Shown here in pieces: positions 1 through 5,574 of a stretch of DNA of 5,574 bases; position 1 is the stretch's first letter; the number at the start of each line of letters is the position of its first letter. The notes beneath the pieces are model-generated. The model was not told the origin of the DNA and searched no databases. It was given only the letters and a program-made list of their open reading frames with translations. Source of the stretch: Flavobacteriaceae bacterium (GTDB lineage Bacteria; Bacteroidota; Bacteroidia; Flavobacteriales; Flavobacteriaceae); contig DAOVTC010000095.1 of NCBI GenBank assembly GCA_030633285.1, positions 1 through 5,574 on the forward strand, read 5' to 3'. The position numbers and the translations under genes are program-made.

Positions 1-16
1 AAGTTTAGAAAATGGA

Positions 17-877
17 TTATTTCAAGATATCTAATAAATATTTTCCATAACCACTTTTTAGTAATGGTTTAGCTATTTTTTTGAGTTGATTAGCATCAAT
101 AAATCCTTTTCTATAGGCAACTTCTTCAATACAACCTATTTTTAAACCTTGACGTTCTTCAATTACTTGCACAAATTGTTGTGCTTGAATAAGCGAATTG
201 AAAGTACCAGTATCTAACCAAGCAGTACCTCTACCAAAAACACCTACTCTTAATTTGTTTTGTTGTAAGTATTCTTTGTTTACATCGGTTATTTCATATT
301 CACCACGTGCTGATGGTTTTAAATTCTTGGCAATATTTACTACAGAATTATCATAGAAATAAATTCCAGGAACCGCATAATTTGATTTTGGTTTATCAGG
401 TTTTTCTTCAATAGAAATTGCATTATTATTGTCATCAAATTCAACAACACCATATCTTTCTGGGTCACTAACGTGATAAGCAAAAACAACTCCACCTTTA
501 GGATTTGAGGCTCTTGTTAAACGTTTTTCTAAATCAGATCCATAAAAAATATTATCACCTAAAATTAAAGCAACATCATCATCTCCAATAAAATCAGCTC
601 CAATTACAAAAGCCTGGGCTAATCCATTAGGAATTTCTTGAACAGCGTATTGAAAATTACATCCTAAGTTTTTCCCATCACCTAACAAACGTTCAAATAA
701 AGGTAAATCATAGGGTGTTGAAATAATTAGAATATCTTTTATTCCAGCAAGCATTAAAACCGATAAAGGATAATAAATCATCGGTTTATCATAAATTGGT
801 AATAATTGTTTACTTATGGCTAGTGTCACTGGATGTAGTCTTGTTCCACTACCTCCAGCTAATATGATTCCTTTCAT
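17..877 (-). CDS. rfbA: Glucose-1-phosphate thymidylyltransferase (RmlA/RfbA)
   Basis: This cytoplasmic enzyme joins dTTP and glucose-1-phosphate to give dTDP-glucose and pyrophosphate, the first step towards dTDP-L-rhamnose and other dTDP-sugars for surface polysaccharides. The 286 residues are close to the usual 285-295 and form one nucleotidyltransferase domain. The N-terminal signature GGSGTR (8-13) is followed by SKQLLP (22-27) and the lysine of DKPMIYYPL (30-38). GLAQAF (85-90) and GDN (107-109) follow; Asp108 and Asp222 (in GTAWLDTGT, 217-225) match the family's metal-binding aspartates. EEKP (157-160) and GEYEITDVN (192-200) are also typical. The start MKGIILAGG is the standard family start and has no Shine-Dalgarno sequence, only an A-rich leader. 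It begins 11 bp after the transporter stop, which suggests cotranscription. No rmlB, rmlC or rmlD is visible, but only 16 bases remain downstream. The family assignment is secure; which dTDP-sugar it feeds is unknown. Confidence 0.96.
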   Translation of the reverse strand: MKGIILAGGSGTRLHPVTLAISKQLLPIYDKPMIYYPLSVLMLAGIKDILIISTPYDLPLFERLLGDGKNLGCNFQYAVQEIPNGLAQAFVIGADFIGDDDVALILGDNIFYGSDLEKRLTRASNPKGGVVFAYHVSDPERYGVVEFDDNNNAISIEEKPDKPKSNYAVPGIYFYDNSVVNIAKNLKPSARGEYEITDVNKEYLQQNKLRVGVFGRGTAWLDTGTFNSLIQAQQFVQVIEERQGLKIGCIEEVAYRKGFIDANQLKKIAKPLLKSGYGKYLLDILK

Positions 878-888
878 TTGTTTGTTAT

Positions 889-3264
889 TTAATTATCTTC
901 TTCATCTTCTTCTTTTGGAAGAATAGAAATGGTTGGTTTTTTGAATGTTTTTTTATTGGCAATTGTTGATTCTAATGATAACAATAACGAAGGTAATAAT
1001 AATAAATTGGCTACCATTGCAAATAATAATGTTACAGAAACTAATCCTCCTAAGGCTTTGGTTCCTCCAAAACTAGAAACGGTAAATACTAAAAAACCAA
1101 AAAATAAAACTATAGATGTATAAAACATACTTAGACCTGTTTCACGTAAAGCACCATAAACTGATTTTCTTACATTCCATTTATGGGCAATTAATTCTTG
1201 GCGGTATTTTGCCAAAAAATGAATGGTATCATCAACCGATATACCAAAAGCAACACTAAATACTAAAATAGTTGAAGGTTTTATGGGTACGCCTAAATAA
1301 CCCATTAAACCAGCAGTAATTAATAAAGGTAATATATTTGGGAGTAAAGAAATGATTATCATTTTATATGATCTAAACATCCAAGCCATAAATAATGAAA
1401 TAATAAAAATGGCTAATGAAAGAGAAATTACAAGATTTTTAATCAGATAATTGGTTCCTTTTAAAAAAACTAATGCTTTACCTGTTAAAGTAACATCATA
1501 TTTATTTTTAGGAAAGGCTTTGTCAATTTTTTCATGTAATCTTTCTTCAATTCTGGTCATTTTATCTGTACCAATATCTCTCATAAAAGTTGTTATTCTC
1601 GCATATTGTCCGGTTGAATCAACAAAGTTTTTTAGCATATCAGAATTGGTGTCTGAGTTTTTGGTATAAGCCAAAATAAAGTTTTTTTCTTGCTCTGTTG
1701 GTAGCTGATAATATTTTGGGTTACCATTGTAAAAAGCTTGTTTTGAGTATTTCACCAAATTCAAGATAGATACAGATTTTGAAAGTTCTGGTATTTCATC
1801 AAGCTCTTCATCTAATTTATTCATTCGCTTTAGCGTAGATAAATTCATGACACCTTTTTTTCTTTTGGTATCTATTAATATTTCTAAAGGCATAATACCT
1901 CCAAATTCATTTTCAAAAAATACAATGTCTTTATAAAATTGTTTGCCTTTAGGCATATCTTCAATAATACTTCCAGAAACACGTATCATATAAACTCCAA
2001 TAATACTGACAATTATTATTATTACTGTTGAAATATAAATTGCAATTCTATGATGCCTAACAGTTTTTTCCATCCAATCTACAATGGCTTCCATCCATTT
2101 TCTTTCCAAATGTTTCAAATGCTTAACTTTTGGTTTGTGCATGAAACTGTATATAATTGGAATAATTAATATGGAGAGAAAGAAAATTGCCATAATATTT
2201 ATTGAAGCAATAATACCAAACTCCCTTAAAAGTTGACTTTTAATAAAAATAAATGTAGCAAAACCTGAAGCTGTTGTTAAGTTCGTCATCAAAGTTGCAT
2301 TACCAATTTTTGAGATTATGCGTTGTAATGACTTGGCTTGATTTCCATGTTTTTTAACCTCTTGTTGGTATTTATTAATAAAAAATATAGCATTTGGTAC
2401 ACCTATTACAATAATTAGTGGTGGAATTAATGCCATTAAAACGGATATTTCATATTGAAACCATCCTATAAAGCCTAATGCCCAAATAACCCCTATGCTT
2501 ACTACTGTCATAGTTATAAAAGTTGCACGGTAAGAACGGAAAAACAGAAAAAATATTAATGAAGTAACTAATAATGCTAGACCAACAAAAATACCAATTT
2601 CATCAATTATGTTTTGAGCATTCATTGTACGGATATATGGCATACCCGATACACGAATGTCTAATCCAGTTTCTTTTTCAAATTTTTCAATTGCTGGGTT
2701 TAGGTCGTCAAAAACAAAGCGCTCACGTATCCTTGTGTTTACTATTTCTTTATCTAAATAAACTGCTGTTCTAATTGTACCTGAACTTTTATTGAATAAA
2801 AAATTATCAAAAAACGGTAAGTTATTAAATAGTTCATCTTTTATTTTTTTAACTTCATCGTTAGTAGAAGGTTCATTTTTGTATAAAGGCTCAACAAAAA
2901 ATTTTTGATTTTTTTTATCTTTTTTTAAAGTTTTAATATCACCAATAGATGCGGTAAAATCTACTTCAGGATAGGAGTTTAATTCTTTTGAAAAGTTATT
3001 CCATTTATTAAAATTTTCAGCTGTAAAAACTGCACTATCTTGTATTGCTAGAATGATAAGATTACCCTCTTCTCCAAAAATTTCTAAAAATTTATTATAC
3101 TTGATATTTTCCTCATGGTCTTTGGGTAATAAGTTAGGTTCTGTATGAGAAAATTGAATGTTTTGAATTTTTGATGCTAAAAAAACGGTAGTAGCTGCTA
3201 AAACTAACAAAATAAAGATTCTTCGCTTAAGAATAAATCGAGATACAACTAGCCAAAAATTCAT
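889..3264 (-). CDS. MMPL/RND-superfamily membrane transporter (HAE3-like exporter)
   Basis: A complete 791-residue inner-membrane protein with the duplicated RND layout. Helix 1 (about 14-31, after KRR) precedes a large extracytoplasmic loop (about 32-221). Helices 2-6 lie near 222-242, 247-267, 272-297, 324-341 and 348-373, followed by a basic cytoplasmic linker (376-406). Helix 7 (407-427), a second large loop (428-606) and helices 8-12 (607-629, 634-655, 661-685, 712-731, 737-763) follow. The second half carries [15 protein letters not shown] (674-688), the acidic helix motif typical of MMPL/patched-like proteins and probably linked to proton coupling. The equivalent first-half motif reads [12 protein letters not shown] (288-299), without the acidic pair. 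The tail is acidic (KEEDEEDN). Known relatives move lipids or other hydrophobic compounds; the substrate here cannot be told. No periplasmic adaptor or outer-membrane factor gene is next to it. It starts 116 bp after frr and lies 11 bp before rfbA. The start fits the position of the first helix; no Shine-Dalgarno sequence is seen. Confidence 0.9.
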   Translation of the reverse strand: MNFWLVVSRFILKRRIFILLVLAATTVFLASKIQNIQFSHTEPNLLPKDHEENIKYNKFLEIFGEEGNLIILAIQDSAVFTAENFNKWNNFSKELNSYPEVDFTASIGDIKTLKKDKKNQKFFVEPLYKNEPSTNDEVKKIKDELFNNLPFFDNFLFNKSSGTIRTAVYLDKEIVNTRIRERFVFDDLNPAIEKFEKETGLDIRVSGMPYIRTMNAQNIIDEIGIFVGLALLVTSLIFFLFFRSYRATFITMTVVSIGVIWALGFIGWFQYEISVLMALIPPLIIVIGVPNAIFFINKYQQEVKKHGNQAKSLQRIISKIGNATLMTNLTTASGFATFIFIKSQLLREFGIIASINIMAIFFLSILIIPIIYSFMHKPKVKHLKHLERKWMEAIVDWMEKTVRHHRIAIYISTVIIIIVSIIGVYMIRVSGSIIEDMPKGKQFYKDIVFFENEFGGIMPLEILIDTKRKKGVMNLSTLKRMNKLDEELDEIPELSKSVSILNLVKYSKQAFYNGNPKYYQLPTEQEKNFILAYTKNSDTNSDMLKNFVDSTGQYARITTFMRDIGTDKMTRIEERLHEKIDKAFPKNKYDVTLTGKALVFLKGTNYLIKNLVISLSLAIFIISLFMAWMFRSYKMIIISLLPNILPLLITAGLMGYLGVPIKPSTILVFSVAFGISVDDTIHFLAKYRQELIAHKWNVRKSVYGALRETGLSMFYTSIVLFFGFLVFTVSSFGGTKALGGLVSVTLLFAMVANLLLLPSLLLSLESTIANKKTFKKPTISILPKEEDEEDN

Positions 3265-3288
3265 TTTAAAGTTTTTATTTTTTAATAA

Positions 3289-3325
3289 GGCAAGAAATTT
3301 TACTTGAAGTAAAATTTGATTTGCC
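3289..3325 (-). repeat. Long A/T-rich hairpin between frr and the transporter gene
   Basis: Positions 3295-3305 and 3307-3317 are perfect 11-base inverted arms around a single G, which in RNA would fold as a 9-bp stem with a 5-nt loop. An outer GGCAA (3289-3293) pairs with TTGCC (3321-3325), with a small asymmetric internal loop (1 and 3 nt) between the two stems. On the coding (minus) strand the hairpin is followed by TTATT and then an A-rich run, so the U tract is short and broken. It could be a weak terminator of pyrH-frr, or an RNA 3'-end or processing element that lets some transcripts continue into the transporter gene. The inverted repeat is seen directly; its role is inference. Confidence 0.6.
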
Positions 3326-3380
3326 CAAATTATTTTAAGATTTAATATTAGAAATAGAGTGTAATAAAATAATTATTAAG

Positions 3381-3935
3381 TTAAATAGTCATTATTTCTT
3401 TTTCTTTAACAGCATATAATTCATCAGTTTTTTTGATAAATTTATCTGTTAAATCTTGGATGTCCATTTCTGAATTTTTTAATAAATCTTCAGAAATGTC
3501 TATTTTTTTCAATTCATTATTTGCATCTTTTCTATCATTTCTTATGCTTACTTTGGCGTTTTCAGCTTCAGATCTTGCATGTTTAGCCAATTCTTTTCTT
3601 CGTTCTTCAGTTAAAATAGGAACATTAATTATAACACTTTCTCCATTATTCATAGGATTGAAACCTAAATTTGCTGCCATTATACCTTTTTCAATTTCAG
3701 GAATTAAAGTTTTTTCCCAAGGTTGAATAGTTAAAGTATGTGCATCAAGTGAATTAATGTTAGCAACTTGACTAAGTGGAGTGACAGAACCATAATAGTC
3801 AACTTTTACACTTCGTAACATTGCAGGAGAAGCTTTTCCAGCTCTAATATTTGAAAGTTCAATTTCAAGGTGATCAATGGCATTTTGCATTTGCTCTTTG
3901 GTGGAATCTATAATAAATTCAAGTTCTTCTTTCAT
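3381..3935 (-). CDS. frr: Ribosome recycling factor (RRF)
   Basis: RRF acts with EF-G in the cytoplasm to split the post-termination ribosome so that its subunits and mRNA can be reused. The 184 residues match the usual length of about 185. The helical-bundle domain is formed by residues 1-30 and about 105-184, and the hinged beta domain II by about 31-104. Family motifs are present: NIRAGKASPAML (29-40), VDYYGSVTPLSQVA (45-58), LTIQPWEK (68-75), NVPILTEERRKEL (104-116) and VSIRNDRKDANNELKK (129-144). Arg132 lies at the position of the conserved arginine important for RRF function. The start MKEELEFI is the only sensible one; the upstream bases are A/T-rich with no Shine-Dalgarno sequence, as is common in Bacteroidota. 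It starts 39 bp after pyrH ends, the conserved pyrH-frr pairing, so the two are probably cotranscribed. Nothing is missing or odd in the protein. Confidence 0.98.
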   Translation of the reverse strand: MKEELEFIIDSTKEQMQNAIDHLEIELSNIRAGKASPAMLRSVKVDYYGSVTPLSQVANINSLDAHTLTIQPWEKTLIPEIEKGIMAANLGFNPMNNGESVIINVPILTEERRKELAKHARSEAENAKVSIRNDRKDANNELKKIDISEDLLKNSEMDIQDLTDKFIKKTDELYAVKEKEIMTI

Positions 3936-3974
3936 GATTAAATATTTAAATTATATAGAAATGGTCAATTCTTT

Positions 3975-4682
3975 TTATACATCAACAAGAGTTCCAATAT
4001 CTTCTCCAGATACAATTTTTAATAAATTACCATCCTTATTCATATTAAAAACAATTATTGGTAACTTATTCTCTTCACTAAGTGTAAAAGCAGTCATATC
4101 CATAATTTTTAAGCCTTTATTTAAAACTTCTTTAAAAGAGATATTTTTAAATTTGGTTGCAGATTTATCTTTTTCAGGATCTGCGTTATAAATTCCATCT
4201 ACACGAGTACCTTTTAAAATTACATCAGCATTTATTTCAATTGCCCTTAAAACGGCAGCAGTATCAGTTGTAAAATACGGATTTCCAGTGCCACCACCAA
4301 AAATAACAACTCTACCTTTTTCTAAATGTCTAACAGCTCGACGTTTAATAAATGGTTCTGCAATTTGTTTCATTTCAATAGCTGTTAATAAGCGTGTTTG
4401 TATTTGAGCCTCTTCTAGGGCGCTTTGTAGAGCTAGGCCATTTATAATTGTAGCGAGCATTCCCATATAATCACCTTGAACTCTATCCATTCCATTACTC
4501 GCTCCTGCCAAACCTCTAAAAATATTTCCACCACCAATTACAATGGCAACTTCAACATTTTGATCTACAATTTTTTTTATTTCTTGTGCATAGCCTGATA
4601 AACGATTTGGGTCAATTCCGTATTGACGTTCTCCCATTAATGCTTCACCACTTAATTTTAAAAGAATTCTATTGTATTTCAT
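3975..4682 (-). CDS. pyrH: UMP kinase (uridylate kinase)
   Basis: PyrH phosphorylates UMP to UDP with ATP, the step that feeds pyrimidine nucleotide synthesis. It belongs to the amino-acid-kinase fold family and is usually a cytoplasmic hexamer. The 235 residues match the bacterial family. Visible motifs are KLSGEALMG (9-17, phosphate binding), GGGNIFRG (50-57), [10 protein letters not shown] (69-78, UMP site with Asp71), [15 protein letters not shown] (129-143) and [13 protein letters not shown] (157-169, nucleotide binding), then MDMTAF (194-199). The start [14 protein letters not shown] is the normal family N-terminus. It lies behind a strong tsf terminator and a candidate promoter with a leader of about 105 nt, so pyrH is likely the first gene of a pyrH-frr unit. 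No Shine-Dalgarno sequence is seen before the ATG. Regulation by UTP or GTP is known in parts of the family but cannot be judged from this sequence. Confidence 0.98.
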   Translation of the reverse strand: MKYNRILLKLSGEALMGERQYGIDPNRLSGYAQEIKKIVDQNVEVAIVIGGGNIFRGLAGASNGMDRVQGDYMGMLATIINGLALQSALEEAQIQTRLLTAIEMKQIAEPFIKRRAVRHLEKGRVVIFGGGTGNPYFTTDTAAVLRAIEINADVILKGTRVDGIYNADPEKDKSATKFKNISFKEVLNKGLKIMDMTAFTLSEENKLPIIVFNMNKDGNLLKIVSGEDIGTLVDV

Positions 4683-4767
4683 GTAGTTTATACTTATTGT
4701 TTTTTAATCGTCATATGCTGTTCTTAAATAATCAATCTCTTAACCGAGAAAGCTTTTAACATGCTTG

Positions 4768-4779
4768 TTTCATATGAAA
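4768..4779. repeat. 12-bp perfect palindrome in the pyrH leader
   Basis: TTTCATATGAAA is a perfect 12-bp palindrome between the candidate pyrH promoter and the pyrH start. It lies about 14 bases downstream of the -7 element, so it would be in the early transcribed region. It could be an operator for a dimeric regulator, but a single A/T-rich palindrome of this length can arise by chance in such DNA. No second copy was noticed in the other intergenic gaps. Confidence 0.3.
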
Positions 4780-4793
4780 TTTAAAAAGTTTAG

Positions 4794-4801
4794 CAAATAT
4801 A
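4794..4801 (-). promoter_or_regulatory. Candidate Bacteroidota-type -7 element for pyrH-frr
   Basis: On the minus strand this reads TATATTTG, an exact match to the Bacteroidota -7 consensus TAnnTTTG used by the primary sigma factor. It lies downstream of the tsf terminator and upstream of pyrH, where a new promoter is expected, and would give a leader of about 105 nt. I find no clear TTG/TTTG -33 element at the usual spacing of about 17-23 bp, so the call rests on one short motif plus position. Confidence 0.42.
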
Positions 4802-4846
4802 CTAATTAGAACTTAGGATTGCATTGTTTTCATTTGAGAAAAAGAC

Positions 4847-4894
4847 AAAAAAAACCCTCATATCAAGATAAGAATCAAGATGATGAGGATTTTT
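4847..4894 (-). terminator. Intrinsic terminator downstream of tsf
   Basis: On the minus strand, arms at 4883-4894 and 4850-4861 pair over 12 bp (five A-T pairs, one G-T wobble, then CCTCAT with ATGAGG). Inside, two ATCTTGAT copies pair except for two central T-T mismatches and leave a TCTT loop. The 3' arm runs into eight Ts (4847-4854). It starts 19 bases after the tsf stop, the classic position for a Rho-independent terminator. The matching A run on the 5' side suggests some activity on the other strand too, but no gene points that way here. Confidence 0.88.
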
Positions 4895-4913
4895 AAAAAT
4901 TGTTATGGTGTAG

Positions 4914-5574
4914 TTAACCTAAAGTAACACGTTTAAAATCAACTATTGTAACATCACCAATTGTTTTCACATAATTAGCAACACTTACTTTACTATCTTT
5001 AATAAATGCTTGGTTAACTAAAGTGTTATCTTTAAAGAAACGTTTTAGTTTTCCTTCAGCAATTTTATCAAGCATAGCTTCTGGTTTTCCTTCTTGGCGT
5101 AATTGATCTTTTGAAATTTCAATTTCTTTAGCAATTACTTCTTTGTCAACACCAGCTTCATTTAAGGCTATGGGATTCATTGCAGCAACTTGCATAGCAA
5201 TATCTTTTGCTACTTCATCGGCACCTTCAACATTAGCTGATAAACCAACTATTGTTGCAATTTTACCAGAATGTATATAAGAACCAACAAAAGGAGCATT
5301 GATTTTTTCAAAAGCAGAAAGCTCAATTTTTTCACCAATTACACCTGTTTGTTCAATTAACTTTTCAGCAACAGTCATTCCATCAAAATCAGCATTTAAT
5401 AATTCTTCTTTTGTATCATTTTTGATAGCTATATTGGCGAATTCTTTTGCAAGGTTTACAAATGTTTCGTTTTTACCTACAAAGTCTGTTTCGCAACCTA
5501 AAACAATAACAATACCTTTTGTATTATCATTATTTACAACTGCTATTGCAGCACCTTCACTAGAATCTCTATCT
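4914..5574 (-). CDS. tsf: Elongation factor Ts, 5' end beyond the window
   Basis: EF-Ts is the guanine-nucleotide exchange factor that strips GDP from EF-Tu during translation. Reading frame and homology continue to the window edge: 219 codons plus one base are visible and no start is reached. Upstream of an internal Met at 5376-5378 the frame encodes RDSSEGAAIAV and then GCETDFVGKNETF. This contains the TDFV motif whose Asp-Phe contacts the EF-Tu G domain and shows that the Met is not the start. The later part has the two-subdomain dimerisation/core region, AAMNPIAL, and the C-terminal block LVNQAFIKDSKVSVANYVK ending in VTLG. EF-Ts is usually about 270-330 residues, so the N-terminal UBA-like domain and part of the core are missing only because the window ends. 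It is followed by a strong terminator. rpsB is expected upstream from the common rpsB-tsf order but is not visible. Confidence 0.95.
   Translation of the reverse strand, partial: DRDSSEGAAIAVVNNDNTKGIVIVLGCETDFVGKNETFVNLAKEFANIAIKNDTKEELLNADFDGMTVAEKLIEQTGVIGEKIELSAFEKINAPFVGSYIHSGKIATIVGLSANVEGADEVAKDIAMQVAAMNPIALNEAGVDKEVIAKEIEISKDQLRQEGKPEAMLDKIAEGKLKRFFKDNTLVNQAFIKDSKVSVANYVKTIGDVTIVDFKRVTLG

Noticed and set aside
929..2774. Three plus-strand open frames (929-1123, 1451-1669, 2574-2774) inside the transporter gene
   Set aside because: All are antisense to a well-supported membrane protein gene and show no family features or initiation signals of their own.
3326..3332. Possible -7 promoter element (TAATTTG on the minus strand) for the transporter gene
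   Set aside because: It lacks one base of the TAnnTTTG spacing and lies upstream of the hairpin; too weak to list as a promoter.
3433..3726. Plus-strand open frame of 97 codons inside frr
   Set aside because: It lies wholly antisense to the conserved RRF coding sequence and its hydrophobic composition is what reversed Lys/Glu-rich codons give.
3877..4191. Plus-strand open frame of 104 codons across the pyrH-frr junction
   Set aside because: It is antisense to two secure genes, with low-complexity Ser/Leu/Phe-rich translation and no recognisable family; it is a shadow frame.
4742..4750. Small inverted repeat around TCTCTTAACCGAGA in the pyrH leader, considered as a riboswitch or attenuator stem
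   Set aside because: Only four base pairs with no U tract or known riboswitch signature; not distinguishable from chance.
4914..5378. A short complete gene starting at the Met at 5376-5378
   Set aside because: The same frame stays open to the window edge and encodes conserved EF-Ts sequence, including the TDFV motif, so this Met is internal to tsf.

Overview
The window is low-GC DNA (roughly 30% G+C by eye). All five genes lie on the minus strand, so transcription runs from high to low coordinates. In that order they are tsf (EF-Ts, 5' end outside the window), pyrH (UMP kinase), frr (ribosome recycling factor), an MMPL/RND-family membrane transporter, and rfbA/rmlA (glucose-1-phosphate thymidylyltransferase). 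The A/T-rich codon use, the absence of Shine-Dalgarno sequences before the four visible starts, a TAnnTTTG-type -7 element and the protein sequences all suggest a Bacteroidota member, most likely of the Flavobacteriia. This taxonomic call is inference.

Layout. Positions 4914-5574 hold the C-terminal two thirds or so of tsf. Positions 4683-4913 are an intergenic stretch with a strong intrinsic terminator for tsf (4847-4894), then a candidate promoter -7 element (4794-4801) and a leader of about 105 nt containing a 12-bp palindrome. Positions 3975-4682 (pyrH) and 3381-3935 (frr) are separated by 39 bp and probably form one transcription unit. The 116-bp frr-MMPL gap holds a long A/T-rich hairpin with only a weak U tract, so it may be a leaky terminator or an RNA-processing or stability element. 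Positions 889-3264 encode a complete 791-residue, 12-helix exporter, and 17-877 encode a complete RmlA only 11 bp behind it.

How the genes fit together. tsf, pyrH and frr are the classic bacterial translation/UMP-kinase neighbourhood: EF-Tu recycling, UDP supply and ribosome recycling. The MMPL transporter and RmlA belong to envelope functions (transport of a probably lipophilic substrate, and dTDP-sugar synthesis for surface polysaccharide). They sit close enough together to be cotranscribed and may also receive readthrough from pyrH-frr. I see no mobile element, CRISPR array, RNA gene, frameshift or broken gene. The window looks like ordinary chromosomal core sequence. The points worth a second look are small: the intergenic structures, the asymmetric membrane motif of the transporter, and the pairing of transporter with rfbA.
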